This document shows positions 7,908 through 15,500 of a stretch of 35,550 bases of DNA, one piece after another. The notes beneath the pieces are model-generated. The model saw only the letters and a list, made by a program, of their open reading frames with translations. It ran no database searches and was not told where the DNA came from. Within the stretch, counting starts at the first letter, position 1, and each line of letters opens with the position of its first letter. The translations under genes and the position numbers were made by a program. The stretch is from Lachnospiraceae bacterium (lineage in GTDB: Bacteria; Bacillota; Clostridia; Lachnospirales; Lachnospiraceae): assembly GCA_015057005.1 (NCBI GenBank), contig SVFF01000018.1, forward strand, positions 1-35,550, given 5' to 3'.

Positions 7908-8264
7908 ATGAGTGATCAGAATTATCAGGATTATCAAGATTATAATATCGAATATCAGCAGAATAATGGAAACGATCAGAAGAAAGACACACTTGCCGTT
8001 GTAAGTTTGGTGCTGGGAATTGTCTCTCTGGTACTATGCTGTTGTTCCGGCATTTTTAGTGTACCTTTTGGAATCGGCGGTATCATCTGTGCAGTTCTGG
8101 CCAAAAAGAATGGCAAGTCAGGCATGGCAACAGCCGGTTTGGTCTGTTCCATTATCGGTCTGGTATTTGGCATCATGTACACAATTTTAGGCGTGATGAT
8201 GTTTTTTGCCCTGATGAGCGATGTGGATTTTGTGGAATCCTTTTCAACCATGTATTATTATTAA
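7908..8264 (+). CDS. DUF4190-type small membrane protein
   Basis: A 118-residue protein. It has a polar N-terminus rich in Tyr, Gln and Asn (residues 1-25), a first hydrophobic hairpin (LAVVSLVLGIVSLVLCCCSG and GIGGIICAVLA), a short basic loop KKNGKSGMATAG and a second hydrophobic stretch. The order TM-KNGKSGMATAGLVCSIIGL-TM is the DUF4190 pattern. Function is unknown. It is followed after 3 bases by the DUF2752-like gene, so the two are probably cotranscribed and may act together in the membrane. Confidence 0.8.
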   Translation: MSDQNYQDYQDYNIEYQQNNGNDQKKDTLAVVSLVLGIVSLVLCCCSGIFSVPFGIGGIICAVLAKKNGKSGMATAGLVCSIIGLVFGIMYTILGVMMFFALMSDVDFVESFSTMYYY

Positions 8265-8267
8265 AAC

Positions 8268-8684
8268 ATGACCGAAAGAAGCAGTTTGGAAGAAACGTTA
8301 TACAAAATCGGGCTTTTGCTGCTGCCCGCAGGGATCTTAGGATTTTTGTTGTATGATAAGTTTATCCTGGATTATTTTGAAGGCTTTCCCTGCGTTTTGT
8401 ATTATCTTTGTGGGATTTATTGTCCCGGCTGCGGCGGTACGAGAGCTTTGAAAGCATTGCTTGATGGGGAGATATTACGGTCACTTTGGTACCATCCGCT
8501 GGTGTTGTACAGTGTGATCCTCTACGTAGGATTTATGCTGAGCCATACGCTGGAACGATTTTCTGTAAAGGGTATCAAAGGCTGGCAATTCCACAGTTGG
8601 TATTTGTATGGAGCACTGGGGATATTGATCGTGAATTTCCTTTTAAAGAATATATTGCTACTGTGCTTTCATATTACTATTTGA
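8268..8684 (+). CDS. DUF2752 membrane protein
   Basis: This 138-residue protein carries the defining DUF2752 motif CPGCGGTRA after a first transmembrane helix, followed by a helix ending in WYHPLVLY and two more hydrophobic segments. The family is a small integral membrane protein of unknown role, often beside DUF4190 or Tic20-like genes as here. It starts 3 bases after the preceding stop codon without an obvious ribosome binding site, which suggests translational coupling. Confidence 0.85.
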   Translation: MTERSSLEETLYKIGLLLLPAGILGFLLYDKFILDYFEGFPCVLYYLCGIYCPGCGGTRALKALLDGEILRSLWYHPLVLYSVILYVGFMLSHTLERFSVKGIKGWQFHSWYLYGALGILIVNFLLKNILLLCFHITI

Positions 8685-8743
8685 TATATTCCTGTTCAGC
8701 ATATTTAATGTTGGGGATATGTACTTTTGCTTTTACGAATTGA

Positions 8744-8764
8744 TATATGTGCTTTTCACATATA
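8744..8764 (+). other. hairpin upstream of the DUF4870-like gene
   Basis: A perfect 8-bp stem (TATATGTG at 8744-8751 with CACATATA at 8757-8764) has a 5-base loop. There is no T tract, so a terminator is unlikely. It may be a regulator site or an mRNA processing element. Confidence 0.35.
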
Positions 8765-8801
8765 AATATTTGCACAAAAGAGTGCGGAAGAGGAGAACAA
8801 A

Positions 8802-9095
8802 ATGGATAAAAAGACTACAGGTATTATTGGTTATCTGACGATCATCGGATGGCTGATCGCATTTCTGGCAGGTGACAAGGAGGGCGCAAAGTTTCATCTG
8901 AATCAGTCCCTTGTGATCATTCTGTTCAGTCTTGTGGCAGGTATGATACTTCCTTTGATTCCTATTATTGGCTGGTTGCTTTCCATCGTGGTAAATGTTG
9001 CACAGTGGGTGTTTATCATTCTGGGCATTATCTCTGCAGCTAAGGATGAGGAGAAGGAACTTCCTTTCATCGGTGCTATCAAAATTCTGAAATAA
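8802..9095 (+). CDS. DUF4870/Tic20-like small membrane protein
   Basis: A 97-residue protein with the DUF4870-like order: TTGIIGYLTIIGWLIAFLAGD, a KFHLNQSLVI segment, a Pro-containing hydrophobic hairpin and a final helix with GIISAAKDEEKELPFIG. The FHLNQSL/ELPFIG pair is characteristic. It has a strong GAGGAGAAC ribosome binding site and is followed by a terminator. It is probably part of a small-membrane-protein cluster with the two preceding genes. No function can be inferred. Confidence 0.78.
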   Translation: MDKKTTGIIGYLTIIGWLIAFLAGDKEGAKFHLNQSLVIILFSLVAGMILPLIPIIGWLLSIVVNVAQWVFIILGIISAAKDEEKELPFIGAIKILK

Positions 9096-9180
9096 AAATA
9101 CCATTACAAGAGTGACAAAAATTGAATATAAGAGAATATTAATGGCTGGCAGGTTATGCTAGTCCTTATTATTTGCCCTC

Positions 9181-9222
9181 AAAAACCTCCTATCCTTAAA
9201 ACACATTGGGCAGGAGGTTTTT
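9181..9222 (+). terminator. rho-independent terminator before the recombinase gene
   Basis: AAAAACCTCCT (9181-9191) pairs with AGGAGGTTTTTT (9212-9223), with a further T run. It ends the DUF4870-like transcript. Only 45 bases remain before the recombinase start and no promoter is obvious in them. Confidence 0.85.
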
Positions 9223-9267
9223 TGTTGTAGTTAAAAAGGAAGAAGGATTAGAAAGGGTGGAAAAAGT

Positions 9268-10119
9268 ATGCAAAACAAAAAGCTTTCATTACAGTATCTT
9301 AGGAATTTTCGGGATTATTTATTGAGAGAAGAAAAGAGCACGGCAACAGTAGAAAAATATTTCAGGGATGTGTGTTCTTTTCTTGATTATGTGGGAGAGA
9401 AAATAGTTACGAAAGAGATTACCATTGCTTATAAAAAGCATCTGGAAGAAAAACAGTATGCAGCGCGTTCCATTAATTCTATGATCACGTCAGTAAATCG
9501 GCTGATGGATTATTTGGGATGGTGTGACTGCAAAGTAAAATGTATGCGCTTGCAGAGGGAAATGTATTGCAGTGAGGAGAAAGAACTGACCAAAGAAGAA
9601 TACAAGCGCCTTTTGAATGCAGCGAGTGGCAATGAGCAGCTGTATATGGTACTTCAGACAATCTGCAGTACCGGAATCAGGGTGTCTGAACTGAAGTTCT
9701 TTACGGTGGAAGCAATCAGACATGGTGAAGTGATCGTGCGATGCAAGAGTAAGACCAGGACAGTTTTATTGCCTAAAAGCCTGATAAAAGAGCTGACCAG
9801 ATATATTCGTAAAAGGGGAATCAAGGAAGGAACCATTTTTGTGACACGAAAAGGCAATCCGCTTGATCGCAGTAATATCTGGGCTGATATGAAGAAGCTG
9901 TGTTGCAGCGCAAATGTAAATCCATCCAAGGTATTTCCTCATAATTTAAGGAAACTCTTTGCCAGAACTTTTTACGGAATGGAAAAGGATATCGCGAAAC
10001 TGGCGGATATCCTAGGTCATGGCAATATTGAAACAACACGGATTTATATTATGACAACAGGATCGGAGCATCGTCAGAAGATTGAAAGCCTGGGGCTTGT
10101 ATTTCACGAAAACACATAA
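9268..10119 (+). CDS. tyrosine recombinase, probable DNA invertase of the adjacent promoter switch
   Basis: A 283-residue site-specific recombinase of the phage-integrase type. An N-terminal SAM-like core-binding domain (about residues 1-95) precedes the catalytic domain. The full active site is visible: R138 in TGIRVSELK, a lysine near 160-162, H225 and R228 in HNLRK, H251 in LGHGN and nucleophile Y260 in TTRIYIM. It has an AGAAAGGGTGG ribosome binding site. It lacks an excisionase or phage neighbour. Instead, its stop codon lies inside the left arm of a 24-bp inverted repeat whose mate is 250 bases downstream, which argues for a dedicated inversion role. Expression is odd: it sits directly behind a strong terminator without a clear promoter. 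A general XerC-like or element integrase is the main alternative. Confidence 0.9.
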   Translation: MQNKKLSLQYLRNFRDYLLREEKSTATVEKYFRDVCSFLDYVGEKIVTKEITIAYKKHLEEKQYAARSINSMITSVNRLMDYLGWCDCKVKCMRLQREMYCSEEKELTKEEYKRLLNAASGNEQLYMVLQTICSTGIRVSELKFFTVEAIRHGEVIVRCKSKTRTVLLPKSLIKELTRYIRKRGIKEGTIFVTRKGNPLDRSNIWADMKKLCCSANVNPSKVFPHNLRKLFARTFYGMEKDIAKLADILGHGNIETTRIYIMTTGSEHRQKIESLGLVFHENT

Positions 10120-10136
10120 TTTGTATTATGTGGTGA
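10113..10136 (+). repeat. left inverted repeat arm of the invertible segment
   Basis: These 24 bases match the reverse complement of 10390-10413 at 22 positions, with an uninterrupted 17-base core (10115-10131, CATAATTTGTATTATGT). The arm is itself a near-perfect palindrome (CACATAAT, TTGT, ATTATGTG), as expected for two recombinase half-sites around a crossover. The recombinase stop codon TAA (10117-10119) lies in the identical core, so inversion would not change the protein's end. Confidence 0.9.
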
Positions 10137-10167
10137 ACATTATAAGGATAGTACTCCTGATTATATA

Positions 10168-10196
10168 ACTATACTCTTGTTCTTTTTATAATTCAA
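10168..10196 (-). promoter_or_regulatory. promoter inside the invertible element, currently facing the recombinase gene
   Basis: On the minus strand, TTGAAT (10196-10191) and TATAGT (10173-10168) are separated by exactly 17 bases. The predicted start is near 10161. In this orientation it would transcribe through the left repeat arm and antisense into the recombinase gene. After inversion it would drive the regulator with a leader of about 80 bases. A second TATAAT-like box follows at about 10162-10167 on the same strand. Confidence 0.65.
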
Positions 10197-10308
10197 TATT
10201 TTTTTGCTAAATATGTCACTTTTTTGCGAAATTTGTTGTACAATATTTAAATTTTACAAAAAATGTTACCACAAAGGCACCTTTATGCCCTTTCGCTCCA
10301 TTTATTTA

Positions 10309-10336
10309 AAAGAGCACACTATTGTGCGCTTTTTTT
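10309..10336 (+). terminator. terminator inside the invertible element
   Basis: AAAGAGCACA (10309-10318) pairs with TGTGCGCTTT (10323-10332) with one A-G mismatch and a CTAT loop, followed by seven T residues (10330-10336). In this orientation it would stop transcripts arriving from the recombinase side before they reach the regulator. Confidence 0.75.
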
Positions 10337-10389
10337 ACGGCAACAGTCAGTCTAAAGGTGTCATCTTAAGGTTTATATGTATCGGTCAA

Positions 10390-10413
10390 TCACTACATAA
10401 TACAAATTATGCG
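10390..10413 (-). repeat. right inverted repeat arm of the invertible segment
   Basis: This is the inverted copy of 10113-10136 (22 of 24 bases). The identical 17-base core is at 10395-10411. It ends 31 bases before the regulator ATG, so the regulator's ribosome binding site (AGAGGAGG) stays fixed outside the segment and is used in both orientations. Confidence 0.9.
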
Positions 10414-10444
10414 GTATGGGTGCCTTGGCTAGAGGAGGATCGAT

Positions 10445-11650
10445 ATGACACGTGAAAATTATTTGACTGTTAGGATGTTTGGTCGTTTTGAAATTATATA
10501 TAACAATCAGATGTTGAATCTCGGACACAGCCAGACCACAAAAGCTATGAAATTACTGCAGTTGTTGCTGTTTTATGGAAATGAAGGAATACATAGATCG
10601 CAGATTATTCAGTATTTATTCGGTGTGGATGCAGAGGGAGAACTGCAAGCCAATCTACGGGTAGTGGTGCATAATCTGCGCAGGATTTTAGAACGATCAG
10701 GTTTACCTGAACACAATTATATTTCAATAGAAGCAGGAATATACCGTTTTACGCCGGAGTGTTCTTGGAGTGTAGATGCCAGACGTTTTGAAGATTTGAT
10801 AAGAGCTGCAAAATCGGCAGAAGGTGAAAATAAGTATGAACTGTTGCAGGAGGCCTGCAATCTTTACAAGGGGCATTTTCTTCCTGAATTGGCCGGAGAT
10901 GATTGGGTGATCATGAGAGATGCCCATTTCCGGAGTTTATATACAGAAAGCCTTACGTTATTGGCAGAGATGATGAAAAAAAGAGGGATGTATCAGGAAC
11001 TTTACATCCTCTGTAATCATGCCTCATCCCTGTTTCCCTTTGATGAATGGCAGGTATATGTCATGGATGCACTTGTGGCCATGGGAGATGCTAAAGCAGC
11101 AATGGAGTTGTATGATGCGACAACGACAATGTATTTCAAAGAACTGTCGATGCCTCCTTCAGACAAAATGATGGAATGCTTCAGGCGTATGCGGGAGCGT
11201 CTTCAGATGCGTACCAGCAATATCAGTGAGGTACAGGGGGAACTGGACGAAAAAGAATTTTTAAAAGGAGCATTTTTTTGCCAGTATCCAAGCTTTGCAG
11301 ACAATTACCGCGTACAGAGCCGTATGATGGAACGTTCCGGTCATTCAGTATATCTGCTCATGTGTACTATCAAAGATGAAGCAGGGCAGGTATTAGATGA
11401 ATCGGAATGGGTGAAATCAATTTCAGATAATCTGTTTCTGGCCATTCAGGAATCCTTGAGAAGAGGAGATGTCTTCACAAAATACAATTTGAAGCAATAT
11501 TTGGTGATGTTGATGGGAATCCGCAGAGAAGAGTGTTCCATCGTAACAGAACGTATTGATAAGAATTTTCGCAAAAGATGTCCCTTGAAAAACGTTAGAA
11601 TTCACTACTACATCTCTTCTGTAGCAGCAGATTATAGGAACATAAAATAG
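10445..11650 (+). CDS. BTAD/SARP-like transcriptional regulator with a GGDEF-like C-terminal domain
   Basis: A 401-residue regulator. Residues about 5-100 form an OmpR-type winged helix (LTVRMFGRFEIIY, then TTKAMKLLQLLLFYG and NLRVVVHNLRRILE). Residues about 105-265 are a bacterial transcriptional activator domain with TPR-like helices (DARRFEDLI, YKGHFLPEL and FPFDEWQVYVMDAL). Residues about 285-395 resemble a degenerate nucleotide-cyclase/GGDEF fold (a DVFTKYNLKQYLVMLMG strand pair, then IVTERIDKNF) without a GGDEF signature. The winged-helix/BTAD pairing is that of SARP and LAL activators. It begins 31 bases after the invertible element with a strong ribosome binding site and is closed by its own terminator. 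It is therefore probably a trans-acting activator of the pilus operon whose expression depends on the inversion state. Confidence 0.85.
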   Translation: MTRENYLTVRMFGRFEIIYNNQMLNLGHSQTTKAMKLLQLLLFYGNEGIHRSQIIQYLFGVDAEGELQANLRVVVHNLRRILERSGLPEHNYISIEAGIYRFTPECSWSVDARRFEDLIRAAKSAEGENKYELLQEACNLYKGHFLPELAGDDWVIMRDAHFRSLYTESLTLLAEMMKKRGMYQELYILCNHASSLFPFDEWQVYVMDALVAMGDAKAAMELYDATTTMYFKELSMPPSDKMMECFRRMRERLQMRTSNISEVQGELDEKEFLKGAFFCQYPSFADNYRVQSRMMERSGHSVYLLMCTIKDEAGQVLDESEWVKSISDNLFLAIQESLRRGDVFTKYNLKQYLVMLMGIRREECSIVTERIDKNFRKRCPLKNVRIHYYISSVAADYRNIK

Positions 11651-11670
11651 AAAGTTAAGAAATAAACATT

Positions 11671-11698
11671 AAAAAGGTGCTGAAAAGCACCTTTTTTT
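11671..11698 (+). terminator. rho-independent terminator after the regulator
   Basis: AAAAAGGTGCT (11671-11681) and AGCACCTTTTT (11686-11696) form a perfect 11-bp stem with a GAAA loop, followed by further T residues. It separates the regulator transcript from the downstream operon, so control of that operon should be in trans rather than by readthrough. Confidence 0.92.
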
Positions 11699-11735
11699 AA
11701 CGCAATTCTTAACCCTTTGCAGGTTACAATATAAA
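11697..11735 (+). promoter_or_regulatory. candidate activator-dependent promoter of the surface operon
   Basis: The 60 bases before the first operon gene contain -10-like boxes (TACAAT at 11725-11730 and TATAAA at 11730-11735) but no good -35. Two direct TTAAC repeats (11697-11701 and 11709-11713), 12 bases apart, sit where a SARP-type activator would bind. The match is short and speculative. Confidence 0.3.
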
Positions 11736-11759
11736 AAAAGAAAGATATGAAGGACTAAC

Positions 11760-12266
11760 ATGGAAAAGTATATTAGTAAATCAGTTGTCAGTGCGGTTCA
11801 CGTATGTATTGATAATTTTCGTATCGATAGCTGGCAGGGCAGGATTTATACATTATTAAATAATAAAGAAATCCATTTTCAGAGTACTGATGAGCTGTTG
11901 AGCATTATGGGTTTGTTTTGGGACGAGCTGGGATTCCCACAGGAATCAACCATCAGCCGTAGCTTTACTGTATCTGGCCAATCACAGATTCAGAAACAGA
12001 CGAATGCGTTCTTTCAAATATTGTATCCGAAAGATGGAACGCGGGATAAGGTCAAAGTAGAAATAAGGGAGGACGACATGAATAATAAGAATGGAGATAA
12101 AGGAACTTTTCTGGTGCGTATACAGTACAGACAAAATGCAAGCTGGCAGGGACATGTAACCTGGGTTGAGGAAAATAAAACAGTACCATTCAGAAGTGCG
12201 CTGGAATTACTTAAACTTATAGACAGCACTCAATTTAAGGATGCAGATGAGTGGAACAATGAATGA
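11760..12266 (+). CDS. small protein with two WQG...FRS modules, function unknown
   Basis: I recognise no named family. The 168-residue protein has no signal peptide or membrane helix. Its C-terminal 60 residues (RIQYRQNASWQGHVTWVEEN, then FRSALELLKLID) closely match the whole of the next small protein. Residues 18-50 (FRIDSWQGRIY, then HFQSTDELLSIM) look like a diverged copy of the same module. The predicted pattern is a short beta hairpin with a conserved WQG followed by an amphipathic helix. An internal ATG at 12078 with a near-perfect AGGGAGG ribosome site could start a separate 62-residue form. It is the first gene after the regulator and likely the first gene of the surface operon, which suggests an accessory cytoplasmic role. 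Confidence 0.7.
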   Translation: MEKYISKSVVSAVHVCIDNFRIDSWQGRIYTLLNNKEIHFQSTDELLSIMGLFWDELGFPQESTISRSFTVSGQSQIQKQTNAFFQILYPKDGTRDKVKVEIREDDMNNKNGDKGTFLVRIQYRQNASWQGHVTWVEENKTVPFRSALELLKLIDSTQFKDADEWNNE

Positions 12267-12334
12267 TTTATATGATACCTAAAAGTCACAAACGATGAAA
12301 ATTTAGTAAAAAGTGAGGAAAGTGAGTAAAAACC

Positions 12335-12529
12335 GTGAAAAGTGGAATTAAAAAAGGCAGAGATACTTTTGTAGTCAAAATATTGAATCGGCAGAATTCC
12401 ACCTGGCAGGGAAATATCACTTGGGTAGAAGGAGAAAAGTCACAGAACTTTCGGAGTGCGCTGGAAATGCTGAAGCTGATGGATGAGGCATTAGAAGTTA
12501 GTACAGATGTGGAAGGAGGACAGCAGTAG
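12335..12529 (+). CDS. single-module WQG...FRS small protein, function unknown
   Basis: A 64-residue protein from a GTG start, with one complete copy of the module seen in the preceding gene: FVVKILNRQNSTWQGNITWVEG followed by FRSALEMLKLMDEAL. About 33 of the 45 aligned module residues appear identical or similar to the second module of its neighbour by eye. The ribosome site is weak and the start codon uncertain. Its stop codon is 2 bases before the ATG of the giant adhesin, and the ribosome binding site of that adhesin lies inside this gene, so translation is probably coupled. It is cytoplasmic by lack of any export signal. Confidence 0.68.
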   Translation: MKSGIKKGRDTFVVKILNRQNSTWQGNITWVEGEKSQNFRSALEMLKLMDEALEVSTDVEGGQQ

Positions 12530-12531
12530 CC

Positions 12532-15500
12532 ATGAAGAAAAAAGAACTTATGAAGAGAATATTGGCGATGATGCTTTGCGTAGCGATGCTGCTGGGTACA
12601 AATGTGTCTGCTATGGCAGATGATACGGTTTCAGGAGGAGATGCTGGTGTTTTACAGACAGTCTGCGAAATCTGTGAAGAGGTGGAATGCGTATGCCAGA
12701 AGGCCTGTGAGACCTGTGAAGAAGTAGAATGTATCTGTCCGAAAGCCTGTGAGACCTGTGGAGAAGTAGAATGTACTTGTCCGAAGGCATGTGATGATTG
12801 CGGAGAAGTAGAATGCATTTGCCCGAAGGCATGTGAGACCTGTGGAGAAGTGACCTGCGTATGCGGACTGGCGTCTGTACCGGCTCTTGTTAACACTTGC
12901 TTAATTTGTAATGTGGATCCATGTACATGCGAAGCAGCAGGTGATACAACAGAAACCTGTACATGTGGCAACCCGGATTGTACATGTGAAGAATGTGAAG
13001 GGGAAACCTGTACCTGTGCAGCAGAGATATTAAGCACAGAAGATACTGGTGTGTGTGATATCTGCGAAAAAGGAGCGGAAGCATGCTCCTGTACAACACT
13101 TACCTGCGATTTGAAAGATGCAGGGGAAAAGATTACGGAAACAATCACAGTAGCAGGACCGGGGCTTTCCAACAAAACCTTAACGGTTACTCCGGCAAAT
13201 TCAGATGAAGTTTTAAAAGCATTAAAGAATGCTTTACCAGAGTATGCAGTAGAGTCCTATCTGGCATATGACTTTGTTTTTGAGGATGTTGTAACAGAAG
13301 AAGGTGAAGGTAATACTTCTGTAGCTCAAGAGACAGAGGAATCTAAGTGCGTAAAAGTTACGGTTACATTTGGAGAGCATAAACCTGCAGGTACCTTGCA
13401 GGTGATGCACTTGGCAGGAAACGGGGTGGAAGAAGTTGAGGCTTCTAAAGTTAATGTTTTGTATACAGAAGACGAATCAGCCATCACCGGAGTAGAGTTT
13501 GAGGCAGACAGCTTTTCCATATATGCCATTGTATGGGTATCAGATGTAGTGACAGTGACCGGTCCGATTGTTGACCTGACGGGCGTAGAAATCGCAGGCA
13601 CACAGGATATGAAGATAGAACTTCCTACAGATGGCAGTGAGATTACAATGGATGAAATCTCAAAGCTTGTTGTTGAGACTAATACGGGGACAGAAGAAGA
13701 ACCTGTTATTAGTACGATGGATTACGAATTGGATAATGTTCGATGGATTGATTCTGTGGGAACAGCGACTGATATTTATGTTTACAGCCTAAAGTATAAT
13801 CCTATTGAGGAGAGAATTGAATTCCGAGAGTCAGCTGACAGCGCATGGTCTTATTTGGATTCATCTTATACCCTTCGTTTTATGTACGAAAAGGCAACAA
13901 AAACAATAAGTGGTCATGAGATTGTATTGGTAGATGGAGGCAATGCAGTAAAATCTCAGACAGTAGATATCACTTTCTACAATAATGAAGTTGTTAATTT
14001 AGGAGAAGGTCAGACCAATCTGTTTGATGAGAATACAAAGTCATATGTTACATTGAATGATAAAGAGTTAGGTAATACGATAGAGTTCGACGGTGTTACT
14101 TATATGTACAAACGAGCGGTAATGTATGATAGTAAAACAAACGTTTATGAGGAAAATGACAATGCAATAAGGCTCTATGAGCTGCAGTTGGTTAATGAGA
14201 CTTTGAAACAAAGGGTTTCAAATAATAATAGTTTACATGATTTCTCTGAAGAAAGCAAAATTGTGTTTGTATATTGCAGAGCAGATGTGGAAGAACTTAG
14301 AATTACAGCTAAATTTGCAAATGCAGATATGACAGATACTCTTGCTATAGCGGATGTGGTGATTCCGGTTATAAAGAAAGCAGGCGAAGTAGTAACTGCA
14401 GAGGAAGATTATCAGACATTTGCGGAATATACAGATGTAAACAGAGAGGATTCTAAGAACCTGATCGAAATAGACGGAGTGATATATCAATTTGACGGTG
14501 CCTATGTCACGGCAGCTGGTCTTAACTATTGGGAATATAATGCGACCAATACGAAAATTGATGCGTTGAGAATCTTTGGAGATGAACTGCAGTTTCGAAC
14601 AGCAGGGACATCAACATGGACAGATATGAAGGAAACAAGTGCCGATACCTACAACTTATTCCTTGTCTATAAAGAGCAGAAGGGAGTGTCAAAGACAATA
14701 ACGCTGACTGCTGTTCTTGCAGATGCAAGCAATACTAATTTAGATACAGTAAAAGTGACGTTGAGAAAAAAGCAATTGGAAGATGGAACTTTTGCACCGA
14801 CAGCTGCAGTATCTATAGAAGAATTAGTGGCCAATGGTACGATTGAACCGTCCTATGAGATCGATGGAGTAGAATATAAATTCCAAAATGCAGTTTTAGT
14901 TTCCAAATTAAGCAATTTTACGAGACAGACATATTATACTGCGGTGAATAATACAAAAAATGTATCAGCCAGTTCAATAAATGTCTTAGTACAAGGATTG
15001 CAATTGAATGATACTCAGCTCCAGTATCAATATGCTCCAAACACGGTTTTTGATATTAACGACAGACATATTGTATTGGTGTATGCAGAAGATCTGCACA
15101 AGGTTGAGACTATTGACTCGAAAGCTCTTGGAGTAACTATAAGAATGGTTAACTTTAAGGATGTGCAGACAAATTTTGGAGGACCATATGCGGAGAATGT
15201 AGGTAGAACAGCAGGACTTCTTACAAATACAACGACAAATGGTTATCCATCGACAACACAGCTTGGTACGAAAAACTTTAGTTTTGAAAAATGGTTTGGA
15301 GCTGACGCTGCAACAAGAAGTGACAAAGATACAAATGTGGCGACAGTTCAAGAAGCAAATTATCTATTTCTTAAAAAATATTATGATGAAAGTGGTACCT
15401 TCCATTACAGTGGATTTGAAAATTATGCGAGTATGGATCAATCTACCGGAGACTTTACAGTTTATGAGGAGATAGGAGCATCTTCTGCTATATCGAATTC

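Larger units (their letters stand above)
10113..10413. other. candidate invertible promoter element (phase-variation switch)
   Basis: Inverted repeat arms at 10113-10136 and 10390-10413 bound about 253 bases of AT-rich non-coding DNA. Inside are a sigma-A-type promoter on the minus strand (10168-10196) and a rho-independent terminator on the plus strand (10309-10336). A tyrosine recombinase gene abuts the left arm and a transcription regulator starts 31 bases after the right arm. In the orientation given, the promoter points away from the regulator and the terminator blocks entry, so this is the apparent OFF state. Flipped, the -35 and -10 boxes would fall near 10330 and 10358, facing the regulator. 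This accounts for most of the 325-base gap between the two genes. Confidence 0.82.

Noticed and set aside
9268..10119. Prophage or integrative-element integrase
   Set aside because: There are no excisionase, phage or conjugation genes nearby, and no tRNA-derived direct repeats were seen. The paired inverted repeats next to the gene favour an invertase.
10113..10132. Palindrome at the end of the recombinase gene read as a terminator
   Set aside because: The stem is AT-rich with a 4-base loop and no T tract. A near-identical inverted copy 250 bases away explains it better as a recombination site.
10204..10455. 83-codon open frame between the recombinase and the regulator
   Set aside because: It has no ribosome binding site and low-complexity composition, lies across the terminator and the right inverted repeat, and overlaps the regulator start. 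It is chance coding in the invertible segment.
12498..13175. 225-codon minus-strand frame opposite the cysteine repeats
   Set aside because: It is the antisense shadow of the 42-bp repeats (Ser/His/Val-rich translation), with no ribosome site and no domain.
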